A stretch of 64,000 bases of DNA from Arsenicicoccus cauae (GCF_009707125.1 NZ_WLVL01000021.1:62001-126000); one strand, 5' to 3'. Shown: positions 46,335-55,197, numbered from the stretch's first letter. Notes: generated by a model not told the origin, from the letters alone. Program-made: numbers and translations.

Positions 46335-46945
46335 CGTGCCTCCTCCCCCGACTCACGGCGCACGACCTGCTGCGCCTGGATGTTGTACATGATCGCCGAC
46401 AGCCAGTACAGACCGGCCCCCCACCAGGCGAACGCCCAGGCCACGGACCGGACGACGGCCGCGGGGGTGCCCGGCCCGTGCCCCAGCAGCATGAGCGGGA
46501 ACGCGGTGAGCAGCGCGAAGGTCGCCGCCTTGCCGATGAAGGACACCGGCAGCGTGCGCAGGCCGTGGCGCCGAAGGCGCACCATCTCGATCACCCCCCA
46601 CAGGTCGCGGGCGAGCAGCAGGACGACGAACCACCACGGCACGACACCGTGCACCATGAGCCCGAGCAGAGTGGTGAGCACGAACAACCGGTCCGCCACC
46701 GGGTCGAGGGTCTGGCCCAGCCGGCTCACGAGCCCGTAGCGGCGGGCCACGACGCCGTCCAGCCAGTCCGTCGCCGCCGAGGCCGCCAGCACCCAGAACG
46801 CCCCGAGCTCGGCGTGGCGCACCAGCAGCAGCCACAAGAAGACGGGGATCAGCAGCAGCCGCAGCAGCGTGAGGGCGTTAGGCAGCGTGAGCACGCGCGT
46901 CGAGACGGCGGGCTCGGATCCGCTCGGCATCCCTGGGTCCTCCAC
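46331..46945 (-). CDS. CDP-alcohol phosphatidyltransferase (PgsA-like)
   Basis: The 204-residue integral membrane enzyme has the family signature DWLDGVVARRYGLVSRLGQT followed by LDPVADR, the D-G-x2-A-R-x8-G-x3-D-x3-D motif that binds the CDP-alcohol and metal. About six helices are present. The position at the head of the DUF881-gcvH cluster equals Rv1822 (pgsA2). The GTG at 46945 has TAGCCT 7 nt ahead on the minus strand, marking the start of this operon. Confidence 0.87.
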   Translation of the reverse strand: MEDPGMPSGSEPAVSTRVLTLPNALTLLRLLLIPVFLWLLLVRHAELGAFWVLAASAATDWLDGVVARRYGLVSRLGQTLDPVADRLFVLTTLLGLMVHGVVPWWFVVLLLARDLWGVIEMVRLRRHGLRTLPVSFIGKAATFALLTAFPLMLLGHGPGTPAAVVRSVAWAFAWWGAGLYWLSAIMYNIQAQQVVRRESGEEAR

Positions 46946-47069
46946 GGGCTCCAGGCTAGGACCTCGCCAGACCGGGCCGGGCTGACGCGCCGACGGGTGG
47001 GACGCGTCACCCGCGAGGGTCCGCCCGCCGCTGCGGTGCTCGCCCGGCCTCCCGTGTCAGGATGCTGGC

Positions 47070-47792
47070 ATGACGACGTCGCAGCGCCACGCCGCCCTCA
47101 CCGACCGGGGGCGCGTCAGCGACCACAACGAGGACGCCTACGCCGTGGAGGACGACCTGTGGGTCGTGGCGGACGGCATGGGCGGGCATGCCGGCGGCGA
47201 GGTCGCGAGCCAGGTGGCCGTCGACGCCGTCGTGCGGATGGCCGGTGGTGGCGCGGTGGGCCGCAGCGAGGACGTGCGGGGGCTGCTGGAGGACGCCGTG
47301 GCCGCGGCGAGGGGCGCGGTGGTCGACCGGGCCCGCCAGGACCCGGTGACGGCGGGCATGGGCACGACCCTCGTGGTCGCCGCCCGCGGCGCGGACGGGC
47401 AGCTCGTGGTCGCGTGGGTCGGGGACAGCCGGGCCTACTTGCTGGTGGACGGGGAGCTGGTGGCGCTCACGAGCGACCACAACGTCGCCCAGGAGATGGT
47501 CGACCTCGGCATGATCACGCTCGAGCAGGCGCGCACCCACCCGGGGCAGTACCGCATCACGAGGGCTATCACCGACGACCTGCACGGCGAGGCGACGCCG
47601 GGCGTGGCGGTCGTGCCCGCGACCGGTCGGCTGCTGCTGTGCTCCGACGGCCTCAACGGCGAGCTGGACGACGCCCGCATCACTACGCTGCTCGCGGACC
47701 AGGACCCCGGCACCGCGACCCGGGCGCTGGTGCACGAGGCCCTCGACGCCGGCGGCCGGGACAACGTCACCGTGGTGGTCGTCGACCTGTGA
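47070..47792 (+). CDS. PP2C-type Ser/Thr protein phosphatase
   Basis: The 240-residue enzyme has the full PP2C motif set: RVSDHNEDAYAV, VVADGMGGHAGGEVAS, GMGTTLVVAA, WVGDSRAY, LLLCSDGLNGELDD and GGRDNVTVVVVDL. It is a soluble single-domain phosphatase of PstP relatives without the membrane anchor. It could reverse PknB-type phosphorylation, for instance of GarA-like targets (inference). CAGGAT 6 nt before the ATG suggests a leaderless start. It overlaps the next frame by GTGA. Confidence 0.9.
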   Translation: MTTSQRHAALTDRGRVSDHNEDAYAVEDDLWVVADGMGGHAGGEVASQVAVDAVVRMAGGGAVGRSEDVRGLLEDAVAAARGAVVDRARQDPVTAGMGTTLVVAARGADGQLVVAWVGDSRAYLLVDGELVALTSDHNVAQEMVDLGMITLEQARTHPGQYRITRAITDDLHGEATPGVAVVPATGRLLLCSDGLNGELDDARITTLLADQDPGTATRALVHEALDAGGRDNVTVVVVDL

Positions 47793-47845
47793 GCCCCGGG
47801 CCCGGTCGTGCCGCCACCGCCGCCACCCTCACGGGGACGCCCGCG

Positions 47846-48616
47846 ATGAGGGCGATAACGGCGCTGACGGCGCTGACGGCGCTGACGGCGACGACAGCTC
47901 TGACGGCCTGCGCGCCGCCGGACCCGACGCCGACGCCGACCCGGCTCGAGATCACCGTGCCGGGCGACACCCCGCCGGCTGCCCGTGACCTCTCGGCGGA
48001 CTCCCCTGCCGCCTCGGCGCCCTCGACGCCCTCGATGACCTCGGCGCCCTCGACGGCCTCGACGGCCACGGGGTCACCGTCGACGACGGCCGTCCTGCCG
48101 GCGGGGCTCGACCCGGCCAACCGCTTCTACGACACGGATCGTTCGCTGCACCGCTCGCCGTGGTTCGCGGGGGCCTGGCCCGTGATGGTGCCCTACGGCT
48201 GCACCACCGCGCCCTCCTACCGAGCGGACCCGCGGTGCCCGGGAGGGCAGGGCTTCCACCACGGGACCGATGTGGCCCTGCCCTGCGGCACGGTGATCAC
48301 CGCCGGCCACGCCGGCACCGTCGTCGATCCGGCGGTCCCGCGACGACCCGGTCCGGCATACGGCCCGCTCGCCCTCCGCGTCCGCTCCGCGGACGGGACC
48401 AGGGACACGCTGGTCGGGCACGCGCGACGCCTGCTCGTCTCCCCCGGGCAGCGCGTGGAGCCGGGCACCCCGCTCGCGGAGGCGGGCAACCTGGGTGCGC
48501 CGGACGGCTGCCACCTGCATCTCGAGGTGCGCGCCGCGGGAGGTGCGGTCGAGACCGCGACGGACCCCTCCCCGGTGCTGCGGCTCGTCAGCGCGAGCGC
48601 CCCGGACGGTGACTGA
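47846..48616 (+). CDS. M23 family metallopeptidase lipoprotein
   Basis: The signal peptide is made of tandem Ala-Leu-Thr repeats (a 9-bp repeat of GGCGCTGAC) ending in the lipobox LTAC, so the mature protein is a lipoprotein. A Ser/Thr/Pro linker precedes the LytM domain: FHHGTDVALPCGTVI (metal H and D) and CHLHLEVRA (HxH), with one zinc. Role in cell-wall hydrolysis or its control is inferred from the fold. An in-frame GTG at 47789 overlaps the phosphatase stop and would add 19 residues. Its 3' end overlaps the convergent exporter gene by 29 bp. Confidence 0.82.
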   Translation: MRAITALTALTALTATTALTACAPPDPTPTPTRLEITVPGDTPPAARDLSADSPAASAPSTPSMTSAPSTASTATGSPSTTAVLPAGLDPANRFYDTDRSLHRSPWFAGAWPVMVPYGCTTAPSYRADPRCPGGQGFHHGTDVALPCGTVITAGHAGTVVDPAVPRRPGPAYGPLALRVRSADGTRDTLVGHARRLLVSPGQRVEPGTPLAEAGNLGAPDGCHLHLEVRAAGGAVETATDPSPVLRLVSASAPDGD

Positions 48617-49901
48617 CCCGGTCCCACCGGCCGGCGCGCTGACGCAGCTGGGAGCGCGAGACGCGCCCGACGAACCACGCCCCCCGCGCGATGCCGGACC
48701 CGACGACCAGGCCCACGGAGATGGCGCAGATGACTCCGACGGACAGCGCGATCGTGTCCGCTGCGAAGGGGGTGTCCAGGCCGAGCTGGGTCACCGACAT
48801 GAGCCCCAGCGAACCGGGGACGAGCAGCCAGAAGCTCGGCAGGAAGACCACCAGGCGCGGCAGCCGGGGACGCAGCAGCTCGACGGCGCTCGCCCCGAGG
48901 CTCGCGGCCACCGCACCGAGGAAGGCCCCGAACCACGGGCTCGGCACCAGCGCCTGGCCCAGGACCTGCGAGGCGAACGTCGCGGCGAGGATCAGCAGGA
49001 CCCACGGCACGAGACGCGGCGGGACGGCCTCCATCAGGCTGATGCCGACGGTCAGCACGACCAGGCCCACGAGGGCCGCCCACCAGCCCAGGTCGTGGCT
49101 GCGATCGTTGGCGAGCAGGTCCGGCGGCACCCGCAGCAGGACCGCCGCCGCCCCCACCCCCAGGCCGAAGAGCACGAGCTGGCTCGCGCCGTAGACGAGC
49201 CGGGAGGTCCCCGCCACCATGGCGCCCGCCGCCAGCTCGGACAGCCCCGTGACGATGAGCGCCCCCGGGAGCAGGACGGCGAGGGGCGGCAGCAGGCTGC
49301 GCAACGGGCCGGGCACCCAGCCGTGCTCCCCCGCCCAGAACGCGAGCAGGCTCACGACGAAGGCCGCCACGCTGGGGAACAGGATCGTCAGCAGCCGGTG
49401 GCGCCCGCTGACACGCAGGAGCGCGACGACGAGCGGGCTGCAGACCAGGGCGAACAGCACGCTGCGCAGCGACGGCTGCAGGATCAGGGCGATGCCGGCG
49501 GCCACGAACGCGCCCCCGGCATACATGCCGGGCACGTCGTAGCGGTGCGGTCGAGCACGGAGGGTGACGAGTCGCTCGAGCGCCTCGGTCGCGGTGACGG
49601 TCCCGTCCTCGAGGCCCCGCTGGATGACGTTGACCTCGGCGCTCTGGTCCAGCCGCAGCGAGCCCTCGACGGCCTCGAAGGTCGCCGGCGAGCCGTAGCC
49701 CAGCGACAGGACGACACCCGTGGGCAGCGCGGACAGCTGGCAGCCGGACTGGCCCAGCGCCCGCGCGCACCGCCGCACGTCGGCCTCGACCTCGTGGACC
49801 GGCATGCCGCCCGCGACCAGGGCCGCCGCGAGATACACCAGCAGCCGGCGCGTCTGACGCTCGTCGGGGGCGCCCGACGGCGCGGCCTGCTCGTGTGGCA
49901 C
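48588..49901 (-). CDS. ThrE-like threonine/serine exporter
   Basis: The 437-residue membrane protein has a soluble N-terminal region (LVAGGMPVHEVEADVRRCAR and LPTGVVLSLGYGSPATFEAV, ending LRARPHRYDVPGMYAGGAFV) followed by about ten helices, the DUF1212/ThrE architecture. ThrE exports threonine and serine by proton motive force in C. glutamicum. TAGTGT on the minus strand stands 7 nt before the GTG at 49901. Longer in-frame extensions were rejected as antisense to the AI-2E gene. Confidence 0.82.
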   Translation of the reverse strand: MPHEQAAPSGAPDERQTRRLLVYLAAALVAGGMPVHEVEADVRRCARALGQSGCQLSALPTGVVLSLGYGSPATFEAVEGSLRLDQSAEVNVIQRGLEDGTVTATEALERLVTLRARPHRYDVPGMYAGGAFVAAGIALILQPSLRSVLFALVCSPLVVALLRVSGRHRLLTILFPSVAAFVVSLLAFWAGEHGWVPGPLRSLLPPLAVLLPGALIVTGLSELAAGAMVAGTSRLVYGASQLVLFGLGVGAAAVLLRVPPDLLANDRSHDLGWWAALVGLVVLTVGISLMEAVPPRLVPWVLLILAATFASQVLGQALVPSPWFGAFLGAVAASLGASAVELLRPRLPRLVVFLPSFWLLVPGSLGLMSVTQLGLDTPFAADTIALSVGVICAISVGLVVGSGIARGAWFVGRVSRSQLRQRAGRWDRVSHRPGRSR

Positions 49902-50027
49902 GGGGGGCACACTACCGTCGGTGACCGGTCGTTGAACCGAACTGGTCGGCGTTACGCTCGTCGCGCCGAGCCCGCACCCCGCGTGACCGTGGGCGGGACG
50001 GCATACGACCTGTCGGAGGGACCCACG

Positions 50028-51284
50028 GTGAGACTGCGACTGCCCAGGCGACCGGCGACCGAGCCGGATCCAGTGGACGCGCCGGCGTCGTCCGGGCCGA
50101 CCGGACAGCCGGTCGTCGAGCGCGCGCCCGAGGCCGACGCGACCCCGGCGGCCACCGTCGTCCTGGACCAGCACTCCGTATGGCGGGCCGCGTGGGTCGT
50201 GGTGGCCGTCCTGGCTCTGGCGACGTTCGCGCGATTCGTGCTCGCGGACGGCGCCCCGGTGCTGTTCACCGCACTGATGGCCTTCTTCGCCGCCTCCGCG
50301 ATGGAGCCAGCCGTCTCGCGCCTGGCCGGGCGGATGCCGCGCCCCATCGCCACCGCGCTGGTCATGCTCGGTGTGGCGGTCCTGCTCGTGGCCTTCTTCC
50401 TCGCCTTCGGCGGCATGCTGCGCGACCAGCTGACCAGCCTCGTGACCCAGGCACCCAGCCTGGTCCAGTCCGCCGTCGAGCAGGCCAACCAGCGCTTCGG
50501 CCTCGACATCGACCAGAGCTCGATCATGGACCGGCTCAACCTCAGCTCCGAGCGGATCACCGCCCTCGCCGGCCAGCTCGCGACCGGCCTGCTGGGCTTT
50601 GTCACGAGCCTGCTGTCCGCGCTGCTCAGCACCTTCGCCTTCCTGCTGTTCACCTTCTACCTGTCCGCGGACGCGCCCCGGCTGCGGACCTGGCTCGCCC
50701 GGCTGTTCCCACCGCGCCTGCAAGGGGTCGTCCTCAGCATGTGGGAGATCGGGCTCGTCAAGATCGGCGGCTACGTCTCCAGCCGGCTGGTGCTCGCCGC
50801 GATCAACGCCACCGCCATGGGCGTGTTCATGTGGATCATCGACCTGCCCTACTGGCTGCCGCTGGCCCTGTGGACCGGCCTGGTCGCCCAGTTCGTCCCC
50901 AACATCGGCACCTACGTCTCGATCGTGCTGCCCGTGCTCGTGGGCGTGGTCAGCAGCGAGCCCCGCGACGGCCTGTGGGTGCTGCTGTACGCGATCGCCT
51001 ACCAGCAGGTCGAGAACATCTTCGTCGAGCCGCGCATCAGCGCCCGGGCGGTCGACGTGCACCCCGCCGTCGCGTTCGGGTCCGCGATGATGGGCGGAGC
51101 GCTGTTCGGCGCCTCGGGAGCGCTGCTCGGCGTGCCCGTCGGAGCCACGATCATCGCCCTGTTCGACCTCTACAAGCGGCGCTACGAGTTCTCCGAGGCC
51201 GCCGACGCGGTCGCCGTGGCCGCCGCCGCGGGAGAGCCGGTCGAGGAGGCGGCCCTCGCCGGGCTCGACGACTACCACATCTAG
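50028..51284 (+). CDS. AI-2E family transporter
   Basis: The 418-residue protein has eight predicted membrane segments in the AI-2E (TqsA/PerM) pattern: FVLADGAPVLFTALMAFFAA, then ALVMLGVAVLLVAFFLAFGG, the middle WEIGLVKIGGYVSSRLVLAA and the C-terminal YQQVENIFVEPRISARAVDV. Some members export autoinducer-2, others act as Na+(Li+)/H+ antiporters; which is unclear here. An Arg/Pro-rich N-terminal tail precedes the first helix. GGAGGG 7 nt before the GTG favours 50028. Confidence 0.85.
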   Translation: MRLRLPRRPATEPDPVDAPASSGPTGQPVVERAPEADATPAATVVLDQHSVWRAAWVVVAVLALATFARFVLADGAPVLFTALMAFFAASAMEPAVSRLAGRMPRPIATALVMLGVAVLLVAFFLAFGGMLRDQLTSLVTQAPSLVQSAVEQANQRFGLDIDQSSIMDRLNLSSERITALAGQLATGLLGFVTSLLSALLSTFAFLLFTFYLSADAPRLRTWLARLFPPRLQGVVLSMWEIGLVKIGGYVSSRLVLAAINATAMGVFMWIIDLPYWLPLALWTGLVAQFVPNIGTYVSIVLPVLVGVVSSEPRDGLWVLLYAIAYQQVENIFVEPRISARAVDVHPAVAFGSAMMGGALFGASGALLGVPVGATIIALFDLYKRRYEFSEAADAVAVAAAAGEPVEEAALAGLDDYHI

Positions 51285-51362
51285 CGGGCGGCACCGGGCA
51301 GCGACCGCGTCTGCGGGCGAGGCAGCCTCACGGTCCCCAGGCCTCCGGCATACGGTGGGGGC

Positions 51363-52763
51363 ATGACGAGCACGCGCACCGAACGAGACAGCATGGGCAC
51401 CGTCGAGGTCGCCGAGGACCGGTACTGGGGGGCTCAGACGCAGCGCAGCCTGGGCAACTTCGACATCGGCCGCGACACCTTCGTCTGGGGCGCCCCCATG
51501 ATCCGGGCCCTCGGCATCCTCAAGAAGTCCGCCGCCCTGGCCAACGCCGAGCTGGGTCAGCTCCCCCAGGACGTCGCCGACCTCGTGGTCCGCGCCGCCG
51601 ACGAGGTGATCGCCGGACGGCTCGACGACCACTTCCCCCTCGTCGTCTTTCAGACCGGGTCCGGGACGCAGTCCAACATGAACGCCAACGAGGTGGTCTC
51701 CAACCGCGCCATCGAGCTGGCAGGAGGCGTGATGGGCAGCAAGGAGCCCGTGCACCCCAACGACCACGTCAACCGCGGCCAGTCCAGCAACGACACCTTC
51801 CCCACGGCCATGCACATCGCCGTGGCCCTCGAGCTGACCGAGCGTCTCTATCCCCACGTCGAGGCGCTGCGGGACGAGCTCGCCCGCAAGAGCGAGGAGT
51901 TCGCCGACGTCGTCAAGGTCGGGCGCACCCACCTGCAGGACGCCACGCCGATCACCCTCGGTCAGGAGATCGGCGGCTGGGTCGCGCAGATCGACCAGGC
52001 CCTCGACGCCGTCCGTCAGTCCGAGGACCGCGTCCTCGAGCTCGCGATCGGCGGCACCGCCGTCGGGACCGGCCTCAACGCCCACCCGGAGTTCGGCGCC
52101 CTGGCGGCCCGCAAGATCGCCGACGAGACCGGGCTGGGCTTCGTCCAGGCCCCCAACCTGTTCGCCGCGCTGTCCGCCCACGACGCGCTCGTCGGCGTCA
52201 GCGCGGCGCTGCGCACGCTCGGCGGCGCGCTGATGAAGGTCGCCAACGACGTCCGGTGGCTCGCCTCAGGACCCCGCAACGGCATCGGCGAGATCACCAT
52301 CCCCGAGAACGAGCCGGGGTCGAGCATCATGCCGGGCAAGGTCAACCCGACGCAGTGCGAGGCGCTGACGATGGTGGCCACGCGGGTCTTCGGCAACGAC
52401 GCGACCGTCGCGTTCGCCGGCTCGCAGGGCAACTTCCAGCTCAACGTCTACAAGCCCGTCATGGCGCACGCGGTGCTCGAGTCGATCCGGCTGATCTCCG
52501 ACGGGTGCGAGTCCTTCCGGCTGCACTGCGCCGTCGGCATCGAGCCGCAGCGCGAGCGCATCGAGGCCAACCTCGAGCAGAACCTCATGGTCGTGACCGC
52601 GCTCAACCGGCACATCGGCTATGACAAGGCCGCCGCCATCGCCAAGCGGGCCCACAAGGAGGGCACCACGCTGCGCGAGGCCGCGATCGCGAGCGGGGAC
52701 GTGAGCGAGGGCGACTTCGACCGCTGGGTGGTCCCCATGGACATGACCCACCCCTCCGCCTGA
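51363..52763 (+). CDS. fumC: Class II fumarase
   Basis: The 466-residue enzyme hydrates fumarate to malate in the TCA cycle. It has the full family pattern: [73 protein letters not shown] and the mobile active-site loop [22 protein letters not shown] (51351-51356) stands 6 nt before the ATG and is part of a CGGCATAC octamer. The gene ends at a long palindromic terminator. Confidence 0.96.
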   Translation: MTSTRTERDSMGTVEVAEDRYWGAQTQRSLGNFDIGRDTFVWGAPMIRALGILKKSAALANAELGQLPQDVADLVVRAADEVIAGRLDDHFPLVVFQTGSGTQSNMNANEVVSNRAIELAGGVMGSKEPVHPNDHVNRGQSSNDTFPTAMHIAVALELTERLYPHVEALRDELARKSEEFADVVKVGRTHLQDATPITLGQEIGGWVAQIDQALDAVRQSEDRVLELAIGGTAVGTGLNAHPEFGALAARKIADETGLGFVQAPNLFAALSAHDALVGVSAALRTLGGALMKVANDVRWLASGPRNGIGEITIPENEPGSSIMPGKVNPTQCEALTMVATRVFGNDATVAFAGSQGNFQLNVYKPVMAHAVLESIRLISDGCESFRLHCAVGIEPQRERIEANLEQNLMVVTALNRHIGYDKAAAIAKRAHKEGTTLREAAIASGDVSEGDFDRWVVPMDMTHPSA

Positions 52764-52816
52764 CCTCCCGACACCTCACCGCTCCACCGTCTCCACCAGC
52801 TCACCGCCGCCACCAG

Positions 52817-52863
52817 GATCGTGAGGGTTTGGTCCAAGGATGGTGGACCAGACCCTCACGATC
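52817..52863. terminator. 47-bp near-perfect palindrome between fumC and the ankyrin gene
   Basis: GATCGTGAGGGTTTGGTCCA (52817-52836) and TGGACCAGACCCTCACGATC (52844-52863) form a 20-bp stem with one G:T pair around the 7-nt loop AGGATGG. It converges two genes and includes the ankyrin stop. A diverged copy lies at 4106-4142. Confidence 0.9.
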
Positions 52864-53269
52864 AGCGAGCGGTGGGAGGGGCTGGTGCGGCGCGCAGCAG
52901 CTCGAGCATCTCGGGCAGGGCGAAGAACTCGCAGATCGCCAGCGCCGAGCGCTCCCCGGTCGCGGGGTCGGCCCCGGCACGCAGCAGCGAGCTCACGATC
53001 TCGGCGTTGCGGCGGAAGCACGCCGAGGCCAACGCGGTCTGCCCGTTGTCGTTGACCCGCTCGGTGTCGGCGCCGCGCGCCAGCAGCGCCGACACGAGGG
53101 CGTCGTGCTGGTGGTATGCGGCGAGGATCAGCAGCGTGTCGCCCTTGGCGTTGGTGAGGTTGACGGGGAGCCCCTCGTCCACGAGGTGGGCGAGCTGCAG
53201 GTCACCGTCGCGCGCCAGGTCGAAGCACCCCTGCAGGAAGGCGATCTCCTCCTCGGTCAGCTCCGTCAT
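52862..53269 (-). CDS. Ankyrin-repeat protein
   Basis: The 135 residues contain about three ankyrin repeats: LVDEGLPVNLTNAKGDTLLI, LAAYHQHDALVSALLARGAD and ASACFRRNAEIVSSLLRAGAD. The protein is soluble and unattached. Such solo ankyrin proteins bind partners; the overlapping AKR gene upstream (stop/start at 53269) suggests a functional link, but this is unproven. Confidence 0.85.
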   Translation of the reverse strand: MTELTEEEIAFLQGCFDLARDGDLQLAHLVDEGLPVNLTNAKGDTLLILAAYHQHDALVSALLARGADTERVNDNGQTALASACFRRNAEIVSSLLRAGADPATGERSALAICEFFALPEMLELLRAAPAPPTAR

Positions 53270-54276
53270 CAGCAGGGCCGGGACTTCGGTGCGCGCGCAG
53301 CCGTCTGACCCGGGTCACGCTCGACCACCCCGCCGAGCGCCTCGTCGACCCGGCGCAGGATCTCGTCGTCGAGACGCACCCCGGCGGCCCTGACGTTGTC
53401 CTTGATCTGCTCGGGCCGGGAGGCGCCCACGAGGGCGGCCGCGACGTTGTCGTTCTGCAGGACCCAGGCGATGGCGAGCTGCGGCATGGTCAGGCCGGCG
53501 TCGGCGGCGACCGGCTTGAGCCCCTGGACCGCCTCGAGCACCTCGTCGCGCATCAGGTCCCTCATGGACTGGCCCGCCTCGGAGTGCCCGGCGCGCGTGT
53601 CGGTGGACGGCTGCTGGCCCGGGAGGTACTTGCCGGACAGGACCCCCTGGGCCATCGGGCTCCACACGATCTGGGAGATGCCGAGCTCCTCGCAGGCGGG
53701 GACGACCTCGGGCTCGATGACGCGCCACAGCATGGAGTACTGCGGCTGGCTGGAGACCAGGGAGATGCCGAGGTCCTTGGCGAGGGCGTGACCGGCGCGG
53801 ATCTGGTCGGCGGTCCACTCGCTCACACCGATGTAGAGCGCCTTGCCCTGCCTGACGATGTCGGCGAAGGCCTGCATGGTCTCCTCCAACGGCGTCTCCG
53901 TGTCGAACCGGTGCGCCTGGTAGAGGTCGACGTAGTCGGTCTGCAGCCGCCGCAGCGAGCCGTTGATCGACTCCATCACGTGCTTGCGGGACAGGCCGCA
54001 GTCGTTGTGCCCTCCCGGGCCGGTGGGCCAGTAGACCTTGGTGAAGATCTCCAGCGACTCGCGGCGCTCGCCCTTGAGGGCCTCGCCGAGCACGGTCTCG
54101 GCCTTGGTGTTGGCGTAGACGTCGGCGGTGTCGAAGGACGTGATGCCCTCGTCGAGCGCGGCGCGCACGCAGCGCTTCGCGGTCTCGTTCTCGACCTGGG
54201 ATCCGTGGGTGAGCCAGTTGCCGTAGGTGATCTCACTGATCTTCAGACCGCTGTTGCCGAGGTATCGAAAGTCCAT
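53269..54276 (-). CDS. Aldo/keto reductase (Kv-beta/AKR-type)
   Basis: The 335-residue NADPH-dependent reductase has the catalytic tetrad visible: Asp and Tyr in FDTADVYANTKAET, Lys in EIFTKVYWPTG and His in DLYQAHRFDTETPLEE. The closing WVLQNDNVAAALVGASRPEQ is typical of the Kv-beta/YghZ-like subgroup that reduces glyceraldehyde-3-phosphate and other aldehydes. ATG 54276 is preceded by TAGGGT 7 nt upstream (minus strand), so it is leaderless. A longer in-frame N-terminus would overlap the DksA gene. Confidence 0.9.
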   Translation of the reverse strand: MDFRYLGNSGLKISEITYGNWLTHGSQVENETAKRCVRAALDEGITSFDTADVYANTKAETVLGEALKGERRESLEIFTKVYWPTGPGGHNDCGLSRKHVMESINGSLRRLQTDYVDLYQAHRFDTETPLEETMQAFADIVRQGKALYIGVSEWTADQIRAGHALAKDLGISLVSSQPQYSMLWRVIEPEVVPACEELGISQIVWSPMAQGVLSGKYLPGQQPSTDTRAGHSEAGQSMRDLMRDEVLEAVQGLKPVAADAGLTMPQLAIAWVLQNDNVAAALVGASRPEQIKDNVRAAGVRLDDEILRRVDEALGGVVERDPGQTAARAPKSRPC

Positions 54277-54320
54277 GTCCCTCACCCTAGGCCGCTTCGG
54301 CATCTCGCGGGGACTCGCGC

Positions 54321-54659
54321 TCAGGCGCACCCCACGCAGCGCGCCGTGGTCGGGCGGGCGAGCAGGCGACCGGGCGGGATCGGCCCGCCGCACACCTCGC
54401 AGCTCCCGTCCCACCCGCCGTCGAGCCGGGCCGACGCGACGTCGATCTCGGCGAGCCGCGCGCGGGCGTCCCGCAGCAGGGCGGCGGTCTGCTCACGGTC
54501 CCAGGCGATGGTCTGACCCTCGGGGTCGTGCTCGTCGTCGGCGTTGCTCGACCTGCTCGCGTCGACGATGCGCGACCGGTCGCGCTCCAGGTCCTGGACC
54601 CGCTCGAGCGTCTGACGACGCAGGGCGTCCAGGGCGGCGCGCACCTCGGGAGGGACCAT
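54321..54659 (-). CDS. TraR/DksA zinc-finger protein
   Basis: The 112-residue protein has an N-terminal coiled coil (LRRQTLERVQDLERDRSRIV, then REQTAALLRDARARLAEIDV) and a C-terminal C4 zinc finger CEVCGGPIPPGRLLARPTTA followed by RCVGCA, the TraR/DksA arrangement. DksA-like proteins enter the RNA polymerase secondary channel; the acidic tip residues of E. coli DksA are not conserved here. It is the first gene before the repeat-rich region. Confidence 0.85.
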   Translation of the reverse strand: MVPPEVRAALDALRRQTLERVQDLERDRSRIVDASRSSNADDEHDPEGQTIAWDREQTAALLRDARARLAEIDVASARLDGGWDGSCEVCGGPIPPGRLLARPTTARCVGCA

Positions 54660-54665
54660 CGCAGC

Positions 54666-54703
54666 ATTATGCCGGTCCCGCCCGATTATGCCGGTCCCGC
54701 CCG
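54666..54703. repeat. Two 19-bp tandem repeats
   Basis: ATTATGCCGGTCCCGCCCG occurs twice in direct succession (54666-54684 and 54685-54703), immediately upstream of the DksA-like gene. Each copy contains TATGCCGG, close to the genome's over-represented octamer. Confidence 0.85.
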
Positions 54704-54740
54704 AGACGGGTGCGGCAGCGTGGGGGGCCGCAACGCAGGC

Positions 54741-54872
54741 GAACGAAGCCCGGCTGATGCCCTTACCCCCGGCGGGATCATCAGCCTGGCGAACGAAGCC
54801 CGGCTCATGCCCTTACCCCCGGCGGGATCATCAGCCTGGCGAACGAAGCCCGGCTCATGCCCTTACCCCCGG
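54741..54872. repeat. 50-bp tandem repeats (2.6 copies)
   Basis: Units of exactly 50 bp begin GAACGAAGCCCGGCT at 54741, 54791 and 54841. One base differs between copies 1 and 2/3 (G or C before ATGCCC). The segment ATCAGCCTGGCGAACGAAGC and the following CCGGCTCAT form an imperfect dyad, like a REP element. The last copy contains the stop (TTA on plus strand at 54863-54865) of the small minus-strand ORF, so the array duplicates that ORF's 3' end. Confidence 0.9.
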
Positions 54873-54958
54873 TAGGGGCAGCCGGTGCGGGCGGTGACCA
54901 CGTTGAGCAGCGGCTCGGGGGCGACCTGTCGCCGCAGGTTGTCCTCGGGCGGCAGCAC
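54863..54958 (-). CDS. Small hypothetical ORF with conserved-looking sequence
   Basis: A minus-strand frame from GTG 54958 (or slightly upstream, DDPSDRAQP) encodes VLPPEDNLRRQVAPEPLLNV then VTARTGCPYRG. The codon choice is typical of coding DNA, and the 3' end has been copied into the 50-bp tandem repeats. It is not recognised and no ATG exists; it may be the tail of a deleted gene. Treat as tentative. Confidence 0.35.
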   Translation of the reverse strand: MLPPEDNLRRQVAPEPLLNVVTARTGCPYRG

Positions 54959-54998
54959 CGGCTGTGCCCTGTCTGACGGATCGTCAATAATCTGCTAT

Positions 54999-55028
54999 TT
55001 GCATCATGGCGCCGCTTTTCGTCATACT
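54999..55028 (+). promoter_or_regulatory. AT-rich promoter for the 29-residue peptide unit
   Basis: TTGCAT (54999-55004), an 18-bp spacer and CATACT (55023-55028) lie in a markedly AT-rich patch (54979-55030). Transcription would run through the 29-codon ORF and stop at the hairpin 55198-55232. Confidence 0.5.
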
Positions 55029-55088
55029 TGTGAGTGGTGACACAACGGGGTGCCCGCACCATGCACACCGACGACAGGAGGTCACCCG

Positions 55089-55178
55089 ATGACGCTCATG
55101 AAGACCTGGCTCCGCTCCTTCGACCGCTGGACGCTGGCGGCGTTCAACCCGGAGGTCCCGGGCTACCGGGGTCGCTGA
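55089..55178 (+). CDS. 29-residue peptide with strong Shine-Dalgarno
   Basis: AGGAGG (55076-55081) is 7 nt before ATG 55089. The peptide is MTLMKTWLRSFDRWTLAAFN then PEVPGYRGR: an amphipathic, Trp- and Arg-rich segment ending in basic residues. The unit has its own AT-rich promoter and its own terminator, and no other gene, so it looks like a monocistronic small-protein gene. It matches no family I know. Leader-peptide attenuation is unlikely because no structural gene follows in the same transcript. Confidence 0.5.
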   Translation: MTLMKTWLRSFDRWTLAAFNPEVPGYRGR

Positions 55179-55197
55179 CCGACCCCCTCCCCCTCGC

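Noticed and set aside
46478-47788. Long plus-strand frame across pgsA-like and PP2C genes
   Set aside because: Antisense to one gene and out of frame with the other; only the end is the M23 gene.
49902-52181. Long minus-strand frame upstream of the ThrE-like gene
   Set aside because: Antisense to the AI-2E and fumC genes, Gly/Asp/Arg-rich; the leaderless box sets the real start at 49901.
54741-54872. CRISPR-like array
   Set aside because: Copies are exactly adjacent 50-bp tandem units without variable spacers, and no cas genes are near.
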